Source: Physcomitrium patens
Taxonomy: Eukaryota > Streptophyta > Bryopsida > Funariales > Funariaceae
Assembly (NCBI RefSeq): GCF_000002425.4
Contig: NC_037253.1
Span: 18,058,407 to 18,122,406, forward strand
Length of the DNA: 64,000 nt
Reading direction: 5' to 3'
Position 1 is the stretch's first letter, and each line of letters opens with the position of its first letter. Made by a program: the position numbers and the translations under genes. Below, piece after piece: positions 1 to 11,265 of this stretch. The notes below the pieces were generated by a model, which was not told where the DNA came from, ran no database searches, and saw only the letters and a program-made list of their open reading frames with translations.

Positions 1-62
1 TGCTACCGGAACACCGACCATATGATTGCGCCATAGACTTGTAGGAAGGAGCACACCCTCTT

Positions 63-560
63 TTGGCCCAATCTACAATCTATCGCAGACGAAGTTGGAA
101 TATGCTGGAATGGGGACCTCTAGCGGAGAAGGCATTTCAAGACCTAAAGATTGCATTTACTACGGCTCCAATCTTGGTACATCCAGACTTTACAAAGGCC
201 TTTTATTTAGAAATTGATGCTTCGGATTTTGCTTTGGGAGTTGTACTATCACAAATGGGAGAAGACAAGAAGCTCCATCCGATTGCATTCTATTCTCAAA
301 AGTTCTCTGCTGCTGAAATCAATTATGAGATCCACGATAAGGAACTTCTTGCTATAGTGGATTCTTTCTAAGAATGTCGTCACTTTCTTGAAGGAGCTGC
401 ACACTCAGTGATCGTATACACAGATCATAAGAATTTGGAGTATTTCATGTCGGCTCGAGTTCTAAATCGACGTCAAGTTTGATGGAGTTTGTTGCTATCT
501 AGGTTCGATTTTGTTATCACTTATTGACCTGGAAAGAAGCAAGGACAATCTGATGCCTTA
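63..560 (+). pseudogene. Element B RNase H region, broken
   Basis: The frame from about 105 encodes the RT-RNase H connection and the RNase H start: [19 protein letters not shown], then [10 protein letters not shown] (first catalytic Asp region), [11 protein letters not shown] and [13 protein letters not shown]. This is the standard gypsy RNase H layout. The frame stops with TAA at 369-371. The same frame then continues ([16 protein letters not shown]) with TGA stops near 480 and 525, before the GKKQGQSDAL motif that ends the domain. The three stops each fit a single C-to-T change in a Gln or Arg codon. Confidence 0.85.
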
Positions 561-1790
561 TGAAGGAGATGATATCTTGTACCAAAGGCTTAGGAAGCAG
601 CATTTGATCAACAATGTACAACATTGTTGAAGCTAGAGCAATTTCAACTTTGCGCTATTATTGTGCCAATTGATGATGACTTCTTGAATCAGGTACGTGC
701 CGTGCCCATTGAAGATTCAGTAGCCATTGATATTAAGCAGTGTACCAATGATGACAAGTTCAAGGTGGAGGGAGATCTTTTATACTTTGATGAGCGGTTA
801 TATATCCCAAAAGGACCAGCACGACTCCGAGTTCTTCAATCTCGCCACGATTTTCTAATTGCGGGATATTTTGGATTCAACAAGACCTTGGAGCTCATTT
901 CTCGAGATTTTTTGTGGCCTCAAATGTGGAAGGATGTGAAAGATTTTGTCCTCTCCTGCGACATCTGTTCAAGATCCAAGAATCCTCGGCATCGCCCTTA
1001 TGGACTCCTACAGCCATTGCTGATTCCATGTCGACTATGGTCTTCAATTTCCATGGACTTCATCACGGACCTGCCATCATCGAACTCATTTGCGAGCATC
1101 TTTGTCGTGATAGATTGGCTTACAAAGATGGCGTACTTTGTCCCTTGCAAGAAGACATCATCTAGTGAAGTCACAGCAAGGCTCTTTCTAGATAATGTGT
1201 ATCAATATCATGGACTACCAGATGATATCGTATCCGATCGAAGAACCCAGTTCGTATCAAAGTTTTGGAGATCTCTCTTTGAGATACTGAAGGTGGATAT
1301 CAAGCTTTCTTTGGCTTTTCATCCTCAAATTGATGGCCAAACGGAACGAGTGAACTAAGTCTTGGAACAATACTTACGATGCAGCATCAACTATCAAGAA
1401 GACAATTAGACCGCATATCTGTCATTAGCCGAGTTTGCATATAACAACACCCTCCATGCGTAGACTCAATACACACCATTCTTTTTCAATTATGGATATC
1501 ATTTGAAGTTTGATTTATTGAGTCCATCAACAAATAACAATCCAACAGCTGAAGGATTTACGAAACAACTATTAAAGCTTCAAAATACGTTGAAGCTTCA
1601 ATTACAATCTGCTCAAGAATCTTATAAAGCGTCTACAGATAGATTTTGAAATTAAGCACCTACTTTCAAAATTCGAGATAAAGCATGGCTTCTTCGACGG
1701 AATATCAAGACTAAATAATCATGTGATAAGTTCGACTATCGAAAATTGGGACCATTTATCATCCAGAAGCAAATCAATCCAGTGGCATAC
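561..1790 (+). pseudogene. Element B integrase, broken
   Basis: The open stretch 624-1358 carries the integrase. The N-terminal zinc finger has its first His (RHDFLIAG) and its Cys pair (CDICSRSK), but the second His position reads Tyr (AGYFGF). The DDE core is visible as SMDFITDL, VSDRRTQF and DGQTERVN. After a TAA near 1356 the same frame continues with scattered stops through the YNNTLHA, TQYTPFF and LLRRNIKT motifs to QINPVAY at 1790, where element C is inserted. In a live element this enzyme would insert the cDNA copy into the host genome. It cannot be made from this copy. Confidence 0.88.
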
Positions 1791-2489
1791 TGTGATTGTC
1801 GTTTTACTTACTCGAACTAATCTAATCAGAGTAAACCTGTATAGGGGAATTCGAACACAGGGAAAGAATACCACATGAGCTTACACGTTAGGATCACACA
1901 ATTAACTATATTCCGCACTACTTAAAACACCCAGAAAATACTACAATGCTTTCCACTTCTTAATAATACTCCACCATCCCTGATAACAACAACGTGTAAT
2001 CCCACACTATCCTAAATGACAGGACATAATCATACTATAATCCAAACTTTGGAGTTCTTCACCATTAACTGCCTTCACATTACAGTGTTTCTCACAAACA
2101 CAGATTCATTCTCTCTGCTGAACTACAATCAGATTTCAGCATTCAATCTTTCTTCTTCCCATTTAATAACAATCATACTTCCATTCCATAATTCAATTTC
2201 ACAATATTCAAAAACTCTTAATCTTCTTATTCAAAGAAAATAACAAACAAAAGAAAAGAGGTAGCACCAAGCTTACCCCGGCTCACACTATCACAGTCTG
2301 GCCCTTACTTCCTCTCTCCCATCCTCCTTATGCTACCATGAGATACCAACTGCTACATCTCTAATGAAAACTGTTTTTCCTAACTATTCATCCATTTTAC
2401 CTACTGAACTACCTTTTCAACAATCATCTATCCCTGTTTACACTATAAACTAAGTATCTACAATTCAGCAAATAACTACTTATTCTACA
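1791..2489 (-). repeat. 3' LTR of element C
   Basis: Matches 9709-10407 along its whole 699-bp length with scattered substitutions, beginning tgtgattgtcgtttta and ending ttattctaca on the plus strand. The short ORF inside it (2016-2243) also occurs in the other LTR. It is a by-product of the LTR sequence, not a gene. Confidence 0.93.
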
Positions 2490-2490
2490 T

Positions 2491-2506
2491 AGCCCCACTC
2501 CCATCT
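2491..2506 (-). other. Polypurine tract of element C
   Basis: Read on the minus strand, a purine-rich run (gggagtgggg) lies next to the 3' LTR, where a plus-strand cDNA primer is expected. Position and composition are the only evidence. Confidence 0.6.
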
Positions 2507-2566
2507 ATATAGCGTCCTCGCAAACATAGAACCGATACATAACTAAAAAAAACTTCTCTAAAATTT

Positions 2567-4261
2567 TTATTTATCTGATACATCCAATTGATTAATTACT
2601 ACATTATCCGTTATTGGTTCCATCGATTCTGGCTCTAGTAGTACGTCTTCATCCTCTTTCAATATTTCAAGCGACTCCTTTCTCAACTGGGCTGAAAGAT
2701 CTTCATTGTATTCTTCCAATTCCCCGACCTGAGCTTCTAGTTTCAGGATCTGGGCATCGCGAAGTTCCAACTGATGTTGCTGCGGATTCATCCCTTCTGG
2801 GACATCTCCAATCGACACTTGACATTGGCTCCTCACAGTTAACTCTTCTGTCAGTTTTGACACCTCATTTTGTAAAACTTCAATTTTAGACCTCATTTCC
2901 CCTGTTTCACATCTCAATTGGTCACACAATAATGCTTTCTCTGTTGCCAATAACTCTGTCTTGTCCACTTCCGCTTGCAACTGGCATTTGAACTTCTCCC
3001 GTTCCAAATCCCATGACTTTCTATTCTGAATTAATTCGTCTCGTTGTCCTTCCACAATCTGTGAAATCTGTTTTTTTTCCTTTGTGCAAGCCTCATATTG
3101 GAGAACCAATTTTTGTTCCAAGACCAACTTGGCTTCTTCAATTTCTTGAATCCTTAGTTCTTGCTCCCTAATTTTTTGATTTTGATCCGATATCATTTTT
3201 TTACTATCCTCCCAATCCCGTTTACTTCTTTTTTCTACATCCAATGCTCGTACCATACAATGTATTTGTGAAATGTGCTTCAATACGGCATTTTTAAGAG
3301 ATACTCCTTCAGGTAATCTACCTTCTGGAAACGCCAACTGGTTGATATCTATCAATAATGGGACTTCATTCTCTTCTTCCACTGCAACACCACTTGGAAC
3401 CCGTCTCGCTTCGATAACCGGAGCAACTCCTTGAACCACTGTACGACTTGATTCTCCAATATCGTGTATTACATCCGTTGCATTGTGATTTTGTGCCAAT
3501 AAATTTCGTTCTCTCTACAAAGGTGCTGACATTGGTATAGGGTTTTCCTCTTCTGATGGTGGTTGACGCAATGTGTGCGCGATGACAGCATATACATAAT
3601 TTGAACAAAGTAAGGATGTGAACTTCCCCAATTTGAACTTGGCTCCTATCTCCGCATGAATACGAGTAGCTACGTAAGCTGCCCAGTTGAACACCATCCC
3701 TTCAAACGCCCCTACTGTTGCATATAATAATCGTTTTGACACATATGTGGGGTATCGGTACAATCCTAACCGCCTCAGCCCGAACTGCAACTATTCCACA
3801 TATTCTGGTGTAATCGCCTCCTGAGTCCGCCATCCTTAGCTCCTTTCAAAGGATGACATTCTTCCCTTGAAATATCTACCTGGGTTGAAATCGCTTGATT
3901 CATCAGTCCCTACTGCCATCTCTCCAATGGGAAGTAACAACACCTTTTCCAAGATTGTTTCATCAATTCCAATAATTCGCCCTTGAATGACACTCGATCC
4001 ATCCTCGGGGTCATAATTCTCAATATATTCCTCCTCTAATGACACATTGATTGATGGTAAACGCTCTGAATGGTGCAAAAACTGGAACAACTTCGCAGTC
4101 CAAAAATCCCTTATTTTTCTCTGCGTCCAACAGATTTCTAACTTCATCGGCTCCATATTGGTAACAATTATCACAACCGGTGGTTTTGCTGTGCATTTAG
4201 CTCTCACATTCCGGCCACTTTCATCTCTGTCTACAGCTCTCTTGGTACTTTCAATCGCCAT
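2567..4261 (-). pseudogene. Extra ORF downstream of pol in element C (unknown function, C-terminal coiled coil)
   Basis: One minus-strand frame runs from an ATG at 4261 to a stop at 2567. It is broken by three in-frame stops (3836-3838, 3793-3795, 3515-3517), so about 565 codons in its ancestor. The first third has a basic start and a block ending FNPGRYFKGRMSSF. The middle contains AAYVATRIHAEIGAKFKLG. The last 310 codons are strongly charged with heptad-like Leu/Ile spacing (many E, K and Q), a probable long coiled coil. No pol motif is present. It sits about 320 bases after the pol end, where Athila/Tat-type gypsy elements often carry an additional gene. The N-terminal half loosely resembles the 'putative plant transposon protein' type found in plant retroelements (impression, unverified). 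Function unknown. Confidence 0.72.
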
Positions 4262-4582
4262 GACTCAAACACTTACAAGTCCTAACCATCAATGCGACTC
4301 TTCAGTATGCCTGAAACACTAAAATGAAACACAAATAAGCAACAACAGAATATAATACCACAGAATAACCCTTAATAGGAGCCCAACTCCTATTCTATTA
4401 CCTAGTGATGAGAATGACAACATGATATCCATACTGTCCATTTCTCACTTCCTTCGCATCTGACACAATAGTGATAACTAAATATCCTTGCAGCCACCTC
4501 TATGCCTTATACCATAATTAGGTCCCTCCTGAGTCCATTCGAAGTTCCCTCCCCTCAAATGAAATAAAATCCATCCCGAATT

Positions 4583-7502
4583 TTAGGTATTATATAACCG
4601 TAAATGATTCCCATTAATGCGGGTACTGAAACAATGGCCTGTGAAATCTTCCAATTGAACAGACCCATTGGAAAATCCTTCAATTACGCGATATGGCCCA
4701 TGCCAGCAAACTTGAAATTTTTCCAAAAAATGATTGAATCGGCTGTCATACAGCAATACCAAATCATTGGGCATAAAACACTTCGGCCGCAGTTTACTAT
4801 CATAGTAACTCTTCCTCTGTTTTTGAGTGGCTTCCATGTGGAATAGAGCGATAGCTCGTATTTCATGCAATTTCTCCAATTTCATCAACCGAATATATCA
4901 TATCCAACGCCTCTCGTTCAGTAGTAGTATAGTTACGTTCGACAGCCACCAATTGTCGACTGGCATAATATATGGGATGATCTAATCCCTTACCATCCTT
5001 CTGGCTTAACACCGAGCCAATAGCAGCATTGGATTCATCAACATACACATGAAATGGCTTTGTCCAACAAGGAGCCACCAATATTGGTGCAGAGACCAAT
5101 TTTGACTTTAAGACCTCGAAGGCTATGGTACACTCCTTGGTCCAGAGGGGACTAGTACCATCGGACAGAGGTTTCTTCAATAAGTTTGTTAAAGGTTGAC
5201 AAATAACTGCAAACAAACTTATAAATCGTCGATAATAATTGACATGACCAACGAATCCTCGAACACCGGAGACTGTCTCCGGTCTGGGCAAGTTCATGAT
5301 ATGCTGCACTTTGTCAAGATCCGTAGCAATACCACGACTAGAAACAATATGGTTCAATAATTTTCCAGACGGAACACCAAATTGGTACTTCTCCGAATTC
5401 AACGATATCCCAAATTTGGCACACTGAGCCAAACATTTGCCTAAACAATGAAGATGATCTTGTTTGGTACTGAATGTACAAAAGTCATCTAAAAAGATCT
5501 CCATAAACATCCGGAGATAGTCTTGAAAAGCCTGAGTCATCACGCATTGGAACGTGGCTGGGACATTACATAATCCAAAAGGCATCACGCGATAAGCAAA
5601 TGTGCCCCAATCCGTAGTAAAGGTTGTCTTGAGCTGGTCTTCTTTTGTAATTTGAACTTGATTATATCCGAAGAAACCATCGAGAAACGAATAGCATTCG
5701 TGACCGGCGACGACATCCAATATACTATCCGTGAATGGTAATGGAAAGTAATCTTTCTTGGTGGTTGCATTAAGTTTTCAGAAATCTTGACAAATTCGGA
5801 TTTTTTCGTTCTTTTTCGGCACCATCACAATTGGAGAAATCCACTCACTATTCGGTACCGGGTAAATGAAATCCACTGCAAGAAGCTTGTCCAATTCTTC
5901 CTTCACCATAAGGGAATATTTAGAATTAAGGCGATGTTGCCTCTGACGTACCGGTTTAGCGTTTTCTTCCAATATGATATGATGTTCACAGACATCAGCG
6001 GAGATACCTTGTAGATCATCATAAGTCCAAGCAAAAGCGGATTTATGATGTAAGAAAAAGTCTGTCCAACAGGTCAACTCTTGTTCATTAATACCTTCGT
6101 AGACCTTAATTAGCCGAGGTTCGGTCGTGGTCGCTAAGTTAATAGTTTGATATACAGGTTCAGCAACAATACTCTCTTTCAATTCCCGCAGTGATTTAAA
6201 GTTACTCGGTATGTCCAACATATGCGAAGTAACGAATCCCGTCTCGAGGGCACTAACATGGTGCACATCGTGCCGAGGTTTCCAGTCAATACTAACATAA
6301 GCAGAGTTTTCCGAATCCTTCGTGTATATCAAGTACTCCCCCGGACCTCCACATTGGTACACCACCTCAGGGTGCTGTGCTGTCTCCACATTGGCCTCCG
6401 TACTCAGTACTTCTATGTCATCCTCGGAGCTAAGCTCTTTGTCCAACGTCAATTCAGATACTGGCAATTGAAACTCCCCGTGATAGCGTACTGGGTACAT
6501 TTGTAACACCATTTTATCTACGCCTTTACCAATTATCAAGGTACCCTGACCCCAATCATTCTTGGCCTTTGCTTGATACAGCCAAGGTCGTCCTAATAAA
6601 ATAGGGTACGATAAAGTCAAACGTTGTAAGCGAAAGACAATGTAGTCAATTTCATATGCAATACCTACAATTATAGTTTGAACACTCCGTAAAATATCCA
6701 TTGGCTTAACTTGGCTATGATCTGCCATCCGTAATACCAATGTCGTGGGGACTAATTGTTCCAGATCTAAAGCATCTATTGTATCAACGTTCATTAAATT
6801 GACGCTGGAACCTCCATCTACCTGGACGCCAAAGATCAGAACACCATCAATCAAAACATCAATGGTTGATGCACTTGGATCAGGGTTCAAACTAACTTCA
6901 CAAACTTCCATATTATGATGCCAATGTCTTGTTAGGGATGAATTCAAGATGGAACGACACTCTGGTGCGACTGCTAGAAGTTGCTTCATAGAAATTGAAG
7001 GCCGAATAGCATCCAAATCCTTTAAAATATCGTAGGGTTTCATATTTAGGGTAATTTCTAATGCCCTCTTCCGTTTCATGGGTTTAAGTTTAACTCCGTG
7101 AGGTAAATTATTCTGCCGCCCTGGACTTGGAATTGGAACAGCAGCTTGAGCTTCCTTGGGACTACCTTTCCCAAGGGGATCTTTCAATGGGTATGATGCT
7201 TCTTGGAACTGCGGTGGAAACAGACCGGCTGGAGACGGAACTAAAGACTCCGTAATTGGAACCTCATTGGGCTTCGCAACCAAATCAGGGCTCAAGACTT
7301 TTTCAGTGTCAGGACTTAAATGGGATGGATCCGTAATTGGGTGTGATTGGTCCTTCCCTTTTTGCTGACTCCTAGTAAAAACGGTATGGATACATTCCAC
7401 CCGATTTACTGGAGAGTCTTGAGGACCTCGATTTATTCCCTCCATTTTTCCTGGACTCTGGATCTGTTGATCTCGATTATTGAAATTGAATGGAGCATTA
7501 CA
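4583..7502 (-). pseudogene. Element C pol: protease, RT, partial RNase H, integrase tail; core deleted
   Basis: From 7445 down: an aspartic protease region (FGVQVDGGSSVNLMN), then RT motifs WISPIVMVPKKN, KIRICQDF, VMPFGLCNVPATFQ and the catalytic block EIFLDDF (YxDD equivalent). RNase H begins (VDESNAAIGSVLSQ, YYASRQLVAVERNY) and stops abruptly near 4880. At this point the sequence jumps into the integrase C-terminal end (ALFHMEATQKQRKSYYDS, WHGPYRVIEGF), in another frame. The rest of RNase H, the zinc finger and the DDE core are absent, which in related elements would be well over 1 kb. A stop near 5778 also splits RT. This copy cannot supply integrase. Confidence 0.9.
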
Positions 7503-9368
7503 TTATTGATACGTATGCCCTGACTGCTTGTAATTCCCACAAATTGGCGCATAATCGTCATTGGCTCTTGGATTGAGACATTCATTGGCATAATGACCAA
7601 TCTGTCTACAACGAAAACAATGCAATGGCCTTTTTGCACCCCCATCAGGCATATTGGGTGTCTCCATCGGTATATACCTATTAGGTTTGTTCCATGTAGG
7701 TTGAGAAAACGATCTTGGTTGTCTCGGTTGTACTTGGTTCAATGGCATCGATGGAGCATATGACTGATACCCATGTTGCTCCTTACCATAGTTCTGAGGA
7801 TTTGATACAAACCCCTGATTATAAGTGGAATTCTGAAAATGATTGACTGCTCGATTTTGTTGGTTAGATCGATTTCCATGCCATCCAAACGTATTTCCTG
7901 TTTGAACTTGATTGACATCCCATGGAGTTGGTGGAATCATGGTCGGATGACTGAATTGTTGTTGTCTTTACAAATTCCAACAATTAGCGGTTAAGTGCTT
8001 GTCTCCACAAAATGTACATTTATCCAATACTTGTGAAGGTGACGGGCATTCCGTTACCAAATGATTGTGGCCCTGACAATTACTGCACCATACATTGGTC
8101 CTAGTATTGATTGGCTTTTGCCTCTTCTCCTTATCTTTGGCCATATTAACGGCTATTTCCTCCATTTTCTTTGTCAAGTTCAATAACAAGGCTTCATTGG
8201 AATCTTTTGAAGCTGGTATTATTTGTTTTTCTACCAAAGTTGACTCTTGTGTTTGATATGGAAAATATGGAGCATGCGCTGTTGTGACTTGCGGTGGTAA
8301 AGCTTGCAATGGGGTAACATTAACTGGCCCCTGAGTATTGGCACTTGAATGGGCCACTGTTTCGATCATCTGTGGATAACTACCCACTGATCCGTTCAAA
8401 GCCGGATATTGATAATTGCTTTGAATTGGTATCATTGTGGCACTCGCAGTTAAAAACTGATCATAATGGCATTCCTCTCAAACCTTGGCTCTATCAAGGG
8501 ATGCAGATACCATAACTGGTTGAGCTTCTTTTACAAACATTTTTAGCTCTGGTGGGTGCAAACCATTTATTAATATAGATAATATAAATACCTCCGACAT
8601 TTGGTGGTTCGGCCACTTACTAAGTATATCAGCCACTCGGCCATAGTACGATTCCACCGCCTCTCCTAGGATCATTTTGCTGTTTATTAACCTTCCTCGA
8701 AGACGGTCTTCAAAACCAATTGGTCGAAAATGGGTCAAAAATGCATTCTTCAATGCTTTTCAGTGCTAAAATTGACCAACTGGTTGACGGTTCTACCATT
8801 CAAATGTCGTATCCTTTAAGGTTGCTGGCAACCATCGTAACCAAATATCCTCGGTTCTCCCATTATTGGCGACACATGCTGTCAAAAATTGTGACAAATG
8901 TTGATCTAGATCCGCACCCAGAAAGCTCCTAAAGGTAGGTAATGGAGCCACGCTAGTTGTGCGATCACTCACAGTACCCATTTGTACTGCTATGGAAACC
9001 GCTGGACCTCCCGTCGTCATTGAATTTGACAATGTGACACTTAATCGTTTGTTAATATAATATGCGTCTCTCTTAAATATATTTTCTGAACTTTCTACCC
9101 TGCTCAATTTGCTATTATTATCCTTGAACAAGTTTATTGGTTGAATAGGAGGTGAGAATGACGGATTTTGAAACACATTGAATTGGCCCTTATTGACCAA
9201 TAATTTATGCCACTCTATGGAACCAGTTTTGACGGAATCGGCAGTTTCCGCTATTGGAAACGTACCCAATGGAGTACCCAACTCTTCTGTGATTCCTCCA
9301 TTCTTAGTTAACGGTCTCAGAAGAAACCCTGGCCTATTGACCAAATTTTCCGCAAGTGCTCTTGGCAA
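7503..9368 (-). pseudogene. Element C gag with zinc knuckles, broken
   Basis: Frame from about 9368 downward, in phase with protease and RT, cut by stops near 8793, 8478, 7968 and 7503. A retrotransposon gag core is visible (LDQHLSQFLTACVANNGR, DIWLRWLPATLKD, then AFLTHFRPIGFEDRLRGRL). Nucleocapsid-type CCHC knuckles follow: CSNCQGHNHLVTEC, CTFCGDKHLTANC (one residue short) and CFRCRQIGHYANEC. A fourth, degenerate knuckle near 7510-7550 has Tyr in place of its second Cys. Gag would form the virus-like particle and bind RNA. The knuckle-rich end and the shared frame with pol point to a single gag-pol polyprotein in the ancestor. Confidence 0.88.
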
Positions 9369-9689
9369 TTTCTCTAATGGTATATACTTCTAAAATATTA
9401 GATGTCGATTAGCTTCTAGGTATGCTCGAATATGACGACATGCATGCAACCATGGCTTAATCTAGCTTTGTCTATGATTCCTTTTTAACTTTCTTTGTTG
9501 CTCGTTTTGCAACAAATTTCTTGCTTGTGATCTCTCTATTCTTTCTTTTGACTGCCACATTTTCTTTACTGTTAAGTTCTCATTCTTAATAACCATACTC
9601 TTTCATTATATTCTTCTACGACTGCTACCTATTTTCCATCTACTTCAATCGGCAGTTAATACCTAACACTCCATGCTATTATCAATTTT

Positions 9690-9705
9690 TCTGGTAGCAG
9701 CGCCA
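9690..9705 (-). other. Primer binding site of element C
   Basis: Minus-strand TGGCGCTGCTACCAGA lies three bases inside the 5' LTR. It begins with the TGG expected for pairing with a tRNA 3' CCA end, and it resembles the TGGCGCCGTTGCC type of many plant gypsy elements with substitutions. The tRNA species is not determined. Confidence 0.7.
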
Positions 9706-9708
9706 AAA

Positions 9709-10407
9709 TGTGATTGTCGTTTTACTTACTCTAACTAATCTAATCAGAGTAAACCTGTATAGGGGAATTCGAATACAGGGAAAGAATACCGCATGAGCTT
9801 ACACGTTAGGGTCACACAATTAACTGTATTCCGCACTACTTAAAACACCCAGGAAACACTACAATGCTTTCCACTTCCTAATAATACTCCACCATCACTG
9901 ATAACAACAACGTGTAATCTTCCACTATCCTAAATGACAGGACATAATCATACTATAATCCAAACTCTGGAGTTCTTCACCATTAACTGCCTTCATATTA
10001 CAATATTTCACACAAACACAGATTCATTCTCTCTGCTGAATTACAATCAGATTTCAGCATTCAAACTTTCTTCTTCCCATTTAATAACAATCATACTTCC
10101 ATTCCATAATTCACTTTCACAATATTCAGAAACTCTTAATCTTCTTATTCAAAAAAAATAACAAACAAAAGAAAAGAGGAAGTACCAAGCTTACCCCGGC
10201 TCACACTATCACAGTCTGGCCCTTACTTCCTCTCTCCCATCCTCCTTATGCTACCACGAGATACCAACTGCTACATCTCTAATGAAAACTGTTTTTCCTA
10301 ACTATTCATCCATTTTACCTACTGAACTACCTTTTCAACAGTCATCTATCCCTGTTTACACTATAAACTAAGTATCTACAATTCAGCAAATAACTACTTA
10401 TTCTACA
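9709..10407 (-). repeat. 5' LTR of element C
   Basis: Second 699-bp copy of the LTR; it would carry the promoter for minus-strand transcription. Ends ttattctaca directly before the resumed element B frame. Differences from 1791-2489 are mostly transitions. Confidence 0.93.
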
Positions 10408-10720
10408 TGTACCGTCTGGAATTACCGGCTTCTATGAAGGTACATCCAGTCTTTCATGTTTCTCTGTTCGAGCCTTATCGAGAGTCGTCTTTTTCTGGAA
10501 GAGTCTTTCCAGCACCTAGTATTGAAATCGAGAACCACGAGGAATACGAGGTTGAAAAGGTACTGGATTTACGGCGAAGGTGGGGCAAGTTGGAGTATCT
10601 TCTTCATTGGTGCGGCTACGACATTAATGAGTGAACGTGGGAATCAGCTAAAAATCTCACCAATGCGCCGCAAAATGTACAGGAGTTTCATCAACAACAT
10701 CGTCATAAACTTAAGCTGGT
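10408..10720 (+). pseudogene. Element B integrase C-terminus with chromodomain
   Basis: Continues the frame cut at 1790: [20 protein letters not shown], then a chromodomain ([31 protein letters not shown]). An in-frame TGA follows at about 10632 and then TWES, NLTNAP and QEFHQQH. Chromodomains at the integrase end mark the chromovirus branch of Ty3/gypsy and are thought to steer insertion to modified chromatin. The conserved Trp-x-Gly-Tyr core is kept, with Cys where Lys or Arg is usual (HWCGY). Confidence 0.9.
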
Positions 10721-10828
10721 TTGACGATAGCTTCTTTTTGAAGCTTGCTCACCCAAGAATATAAGAAAAGAGAAGAGCACCACCAAAATTCGTAGTTGAT
10801 GTAGTTATTTTCTCCAAGATAAAATAGA

Positions 10829-11188
10829 ATTTTTTCAGTAGCCATAGTTTGGTCTTCTGATAAGGATAGCCAAGAGATAGATACTATCCCAATCAGATTA
10901 TCTCAACCGACTAGCTTACAAAGGCGATCCCGAGATGAAGAACTGCCTATACTACGACAACGATGGAAGATACTGAATAACCGATCACTGGTGATTGTAT
11001 TTGAGTCCGAGCCTGCTTACAATGGTTAGCCAGAAGGCGTGTTTGCAGGACAATTTCACAATGAGGACACGAAAGTTTATGCTTGGTCAGAAGTTGAAGG
11101 AGTGGGCCACTACTGTTGGCTTCAAGGGCCAATGAACCACTTGCCTTGTGAACAACAGTTGGAGTTCATAGCAGACGTTATGCGATAG
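10829..11188 (+). pseudogene. Orphan reading frame downstream of the chromodomain in element B
   Basis: A plus frame of 120 codons, ending with TAG at 11186-11188, has only one internal stop (TAG 11027-11029). It reads like protein: ...SLVIVFESEPAYNG, then TKVYAWSEVEGVGHYCW, LQGPMNHLPCEQQ and EFIADVM. It starts after the chromodomain tail and ends some 60 bases before the polypurine tract. I recognise no domain. There is no obvious ATG in this frame, so in the ancestor it may have been a C-terminal pol extension or a separate 3' gene. An open antisense stretch also exists here (10947-11132), which weakens the case. Confidence 0.35.
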
Positions 11189-11251
11189 ATCTTTATTTTC
11201 TTGCGTTGGTACTGATTAACAACAACATTACTTCTCAGAGACCTCGAAGCT

Positions 11252-11265
11252 AAAGGAGGGGGTGA
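11252..11265 (+). other. Polypurine tract of element B
   Basis: aaaggagggggtga lies directly before the LTR start TGTTAGG, the position needed for plus-strand cDNA priming. Confidence 0.8.

Larger units (their letters stand above)
1..1790 (+). mobile_element. Ty3/gypsy chromovirus element B, left part (interrupted by element C)
   Basis: Plus-strand remnant of a Ty3/gypsy polyprotein. Reading order is: the spacer before RT (motif FGPIYNLSQ near 71-100), RNase H, integrase zinc finger and core, then the integrase C-terminal part up to ...QINPVAY at 1790. There the frame is cut by the LTR of element C, and it resumes at 10408 with [15 protein letters not shown]. The 5' LTR lies outside the window. 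The RT palm that should lie between the spacer and RNase H is missing, with a junction around 100-115. Several in-frame stops show the copy is dead. The C-terminal wording and the chromodomain resemble the Tcn1-like chromoviruses known from mosses and fungi (family knowledge, not tested). Confidence 0.9.
1791..10407 (-). mobile_element. Ty3/gypsy element C, complete ends but internally deleted
   Basis: Two direct repeats of 699 bp (1791-2489 and 9709-10407), starting TG and ending CA, bound the element. Coding runs on the minus strand: 5' LTR, primer binding site, gag with zinc knuckles, protease, RT, part of RNase H, the integrase C-terminal end, an extra ORF, polypurine tract, 3' LTR. It lies in the reverse orientation inside element B. 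The flanking 5-mers, catac (1786-1790) and tgtac (10408-10412), would be the target duplication; they differ at two transition sites. By eye the LTRs differ at roughly 25 positions, so the insertion is not recent. gag-pol is one reading frame interrupted by several stops. Confidence 0.93.

Noticed and set aside
2016-2243. 75-codon ORF, also at 9934-10161
   Set aside because: Both copies lie in the element C LTRs; a by-product of LTR sequence with no family wording.
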